Below are positions 4,202 through 5,594 of a stretch of DNA of 5,594 bases, in pieces. Location of the stretch: positions 1 through 5,594 of the forward strand of contig CALERQ010000122.1 of assembly GCA_937907305.1 (NCBI GenBank), read 5' to 3'. Within the stretch, counting starts at the first letter, position 1, and each line of letters begins with the position of its first letter. The notes beneath the pieces are model-generated. The model was given only the letters and a program-made list of their open reading frames with translations, had not been told where the DNA came from and did not search any database. The position numbers and the translations under genes are program-made. This DNA is from an uncultured Clostridia bacterium (lineage in GTDB: Bacteria > Bacillota > Clostridia > Oscillospirales > Ruminococcaceae).

Positions 4202-4768
4202 TCATCTTTTACCAAAGCTATCTTTGTAGGTGCCTAGCTTCTCGCAGATGGCTCTCGCTTCCTCCATGCTGCTCGCCGGCGCCGCAATAATGTATTCCTT
4301 GCCGTCATCAAAAAGTCCGGTCACCAGGATGTAGCAGCTTCGGTCATGGTCGGTAAACAGCCACCCATAGCCCTCCCCGTGGTCTTCGATATAGAAGTGA
4401 TTATAGAAGAACCCACCCAACAGGCCGTACTCCCGGCCTTCTCCGCTCAGGGTAAAATCCAGCTCATCCATGCCGTCCCACAGGGTATAGTCCAATGCGG
4501 CGGTACCCACCACGCCCTGGAAGGTCATGGCGGCTTTACCCATACGCTGTTGGCCCCAGGTGCCGCGCAGTGTCAGTGTGGTGGAATGGATCTCCGCGCT
4601 TTCTTGTTCCACCATCATGGCAGGCAGCGTTTCATCCGCCGCCTTCTTTACAGGGACAAACATAATGGCCGAGACACCCAGCAGAATGGCGCAGATCACC
4701 GCGACCAGGATCCAGGTCCGCTTTTCCAGCCCGCCGTTTTGACGGTCGGTCAGCCGCTCACCGCTCAT
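4202..4768 (-). CDS. Membrane-anchored extracytoplasmic protein of unknown function
   Basis: The 188-residue product has a short charged N-terminus (E15, K16, R17), one membrane segment (about 19-38) and then K41-K42 and an outer domain of about 145 residues. This gives an anchored or signal-peptide-like topology with the bulk probably outside; there is no lipobox. The outer part is rich in G, Y, W, F, D and E and looks like beta structure (for example FYNHFYIEDHGEGYGWLF), ending in a helix with SSMEEARAICEKLG. I do not recognise a family. Its ATG overlaps the deoD stop by 4 bases (ATGA, 4765-4768) and there is no clear ribosome binding site, so translation is probably coupled to deoD. Co-transcription from the deoD promoter is expected. 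No function in nucleoside metabolism can be inferred from sequence alone. Confidence 0.8.
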   Translation of the reverse strand: MSGERLTDRQNGGLEKRTWILVAVICAILLGVSAIMFVPVKKAADETLPAMMVEQESAEIHSTTLTLRGTWGQQRMGKAAMTFQGVVGTAALDYTLWDGMDELDFTLSGEGREYGLLGGFFYNHFYIEDHGEGYGWLFTDHDRSCYILVTGLFDDGKEYIIAAPASSMEEARAICEKLGTYKDSFGKR

Positions 4769-5475
4769 AGGCTGGTCACCGTATCCAGTGCCAGCTCCAT
4801 CATATTGGTAAATTTGGTCTGCCGGTCCTCGGGGCTCAGCTCTTCGTTCTTACCGATGACATCGCTGATGGAAAGGATACCAAGCGCGCGTTTGCCGGCG
4901 TAGGCGGCATTGGCGTACAGGGCGGGCAGTTCCATTTCCACGCACAGCACACCCATGGGGCGCCACAGGTCGGTGCGCTCCGGATGCGCGGAGTAGAAGC
5001 AATCGCTGGAAAGAACATTGCCGACCATATGCTTCAGGTTCCGTTCCTCGGCCAGTTTAGCCGCGGTGGAAAGCAGCTTCCAATCCGCAATGGGAGCATA
5101 GGTGCCGGGCAGCTGGAACTGCGCCATGTAATTGCTGTCGGTGCAGGCGCCTTCAGCTATGACGATATCACCCAGGTGCAGCTCCGGGTGCAGCGCGCCC
5201 GCACTGCCAAAGCGGATGATGTTTTCCACATCATAGAAATGGAACAGTTCGTAGCTGTAAATTCCGATGGAGGGAATGCCCATGCCGTGGCCCATAATGG
5301 AAACGGGCACGCCATGGTAGGTACCGGTGTAGCCCAGCATTCCGCGCACGGTATTAAAGCATACGGGGTTTTCCAGGTAGTTTTCGGCGGTAAATTGGGC
5401 GCGCAGCGGGTCGCCGGCCATCAGTACATTGGGGGCTATCTGGCCCTTTTGGGCAGCATTATGGGGTGTAGACAT
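4765..5475 (-). CDS. deoD: Purine nucleoside phosphorylase, DeoD type
   Basis: This 236-residue enzyme matches the bacterial hexameric DeoD family over its full length. It cleaves purine (deoxy)ribonucleosides with phosphate to free base and (deoxy)ribose 1-phosphate in cytoplasmic purine salvage. Against the well-known Escherichia coli enzyme the active-site positions are kept with a shift of one: H5 (from the neighbouring subunit), G21 and R25 in AGDPLRA, R44 in VRGMLGYTGTY, R88 and S91 in IIRFGSAGA for phosphate, E180-M181-E182 for the ribose, and S204-D205 plus R218 for base recognition and protonation. The motif GHGMGIPS is at 62-69. The ATG at 5475 has AAGGAG (5485-5490) 9 bases upstream. 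It is the first gene of a two-gene leftward operon. No operator-like repeat is obvious near its promoter, and other deo genes are absent from the window. Confidence 0.97.
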   Translation of the reverse strand: MSTPHNAAQKGQIAPNVLMAGDPLRAQFTAENYLENPVCFNTVRGMLGYTGTYHGVPVSIMGHGMGIPSIGIYSYELFHFYDVENIIRFGSAGALHPELHLGDIVIAEGACTDSNYMAQFQLPGTYAPIADWKLLSTAAKLAEERNLKHMVGNVLSSDCFYSAHPERTDLWRPMGVLCVEMELPALYANAAYAGKRALGILSISDVIGKNEELSPEDRQTKFTNMMELALDTVTSL

Positions 5476-5516
5476 AAATAGTTTCTCCTTTGCATTTTAG
5501 TTTTTTCTCTATTCGC

Positions 5517-5545
5517 ATTGTACCATATCCGCCCCCGGCAGTCGA
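5517..5545 (-). promoter_or_regulatory. deoD operon promoter
   Basis: On the minus strand the -35 box is TCGACT (5540-5545) and the -10 box is TACAAT (5517-5522), 17 bp apart. TGG directly before the -10 makes it an extended -10. The start would be near 5510, giving a leader of about 35 bases that ends in the AAGGAG ribosome binding site. The remaining 5546-5594 holds no gene or site I can support. Confidence 0.7.
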
Positions 5546-5594
5546 GAGTTTTTTGCCGTTTCGCACAAAAAGAGGGGCGCGGGGCGTTGCGGAG

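Noticed and set aside
4346..5481. Rightward open frames (4346-4903 and 4984-5481) opposite the deoD operon
   Set aside because: They are shadows of deoD and of the membrane-anchored protein gene, with no good start signals and no recognisable domains.

Overview
The window looks like chromosomal DNA from a GC-rich, low-copy-tRNA-style Firmicute, most likely a gut Clostridia member of the Oscillospiraceae/Ruminococcaceae type. This rests on strong AAGGAG-type ribosome binding sites, sigma-A-like promoters, Gram-positive-like proteins (RarA, SdpI/YhfL family, YazA-type GIY-YIG) and GC-rich coding DNA with AT-rich spacers. The lineage is an inference from style, not a database match. No phage, insertion sequence transposase or CRISPR array is visible.

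Layout: (1) At the left edge a leftward promoter (27-55) fires out of the window. (2) A tRNA-Arg(ACG) gene (168-244) has its own promoter and a strong terminator. (3) A GIY-YIG nuclease-like gene (307-576) overlaps a lipoprotein gene (566-1672) that carries the GxxH...E...R/N...GxxH signature of the TraB/ChaN/Tiki superfamily. (4) A two-way terminator (1678-1719) separates this pair from a small leftward gene of unknown function (1718-1915). (5) That small gene diverges from a 70-residue XRE repressor-like gene (2041-2253); the shared spacer holds a 21-bp near-palindrome that is a good operator candidate. (6) A 246-bp spacer (2254-2499) holds a likely rarA promoter and a striking GC-rich element (2376-2458) that can fold into a perfect four-way junction. 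(7) rarA (2500-3765), replication-associated AAA+ ATPase, is followed with a start-stop junction by an SdpI/YhfL-family membrane protein (3768-4148). (8) A perfect 18-bp-arm two-way terminator (4163-4201) separates these from a leftward operon: deoD purine nucleoside phosphorylase (5475-4765) overlapping by 4 nt a membrane-anchored protein of unknown function (4768-4202), driven by a clear promoter at 5517-5545.

Most genes are ordinary housekeeping or small accessory genes in short, translationally coupled pairs. The standout is the 83-nt element upstream of rarA. All of its bases pair, as one 14-bp stem and three hairpins of 7-8 bp, except three triloops. Each triloop fits the C(GNA)G form known to be unusually stable in single-stranded DNA, on the top strand only. 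An imperfect 11-bp direct repeat flanks it. I read it as a candidate small mobile or structured repeat that folds as single-stranded DNA; a genome-wide copy search would decide this.
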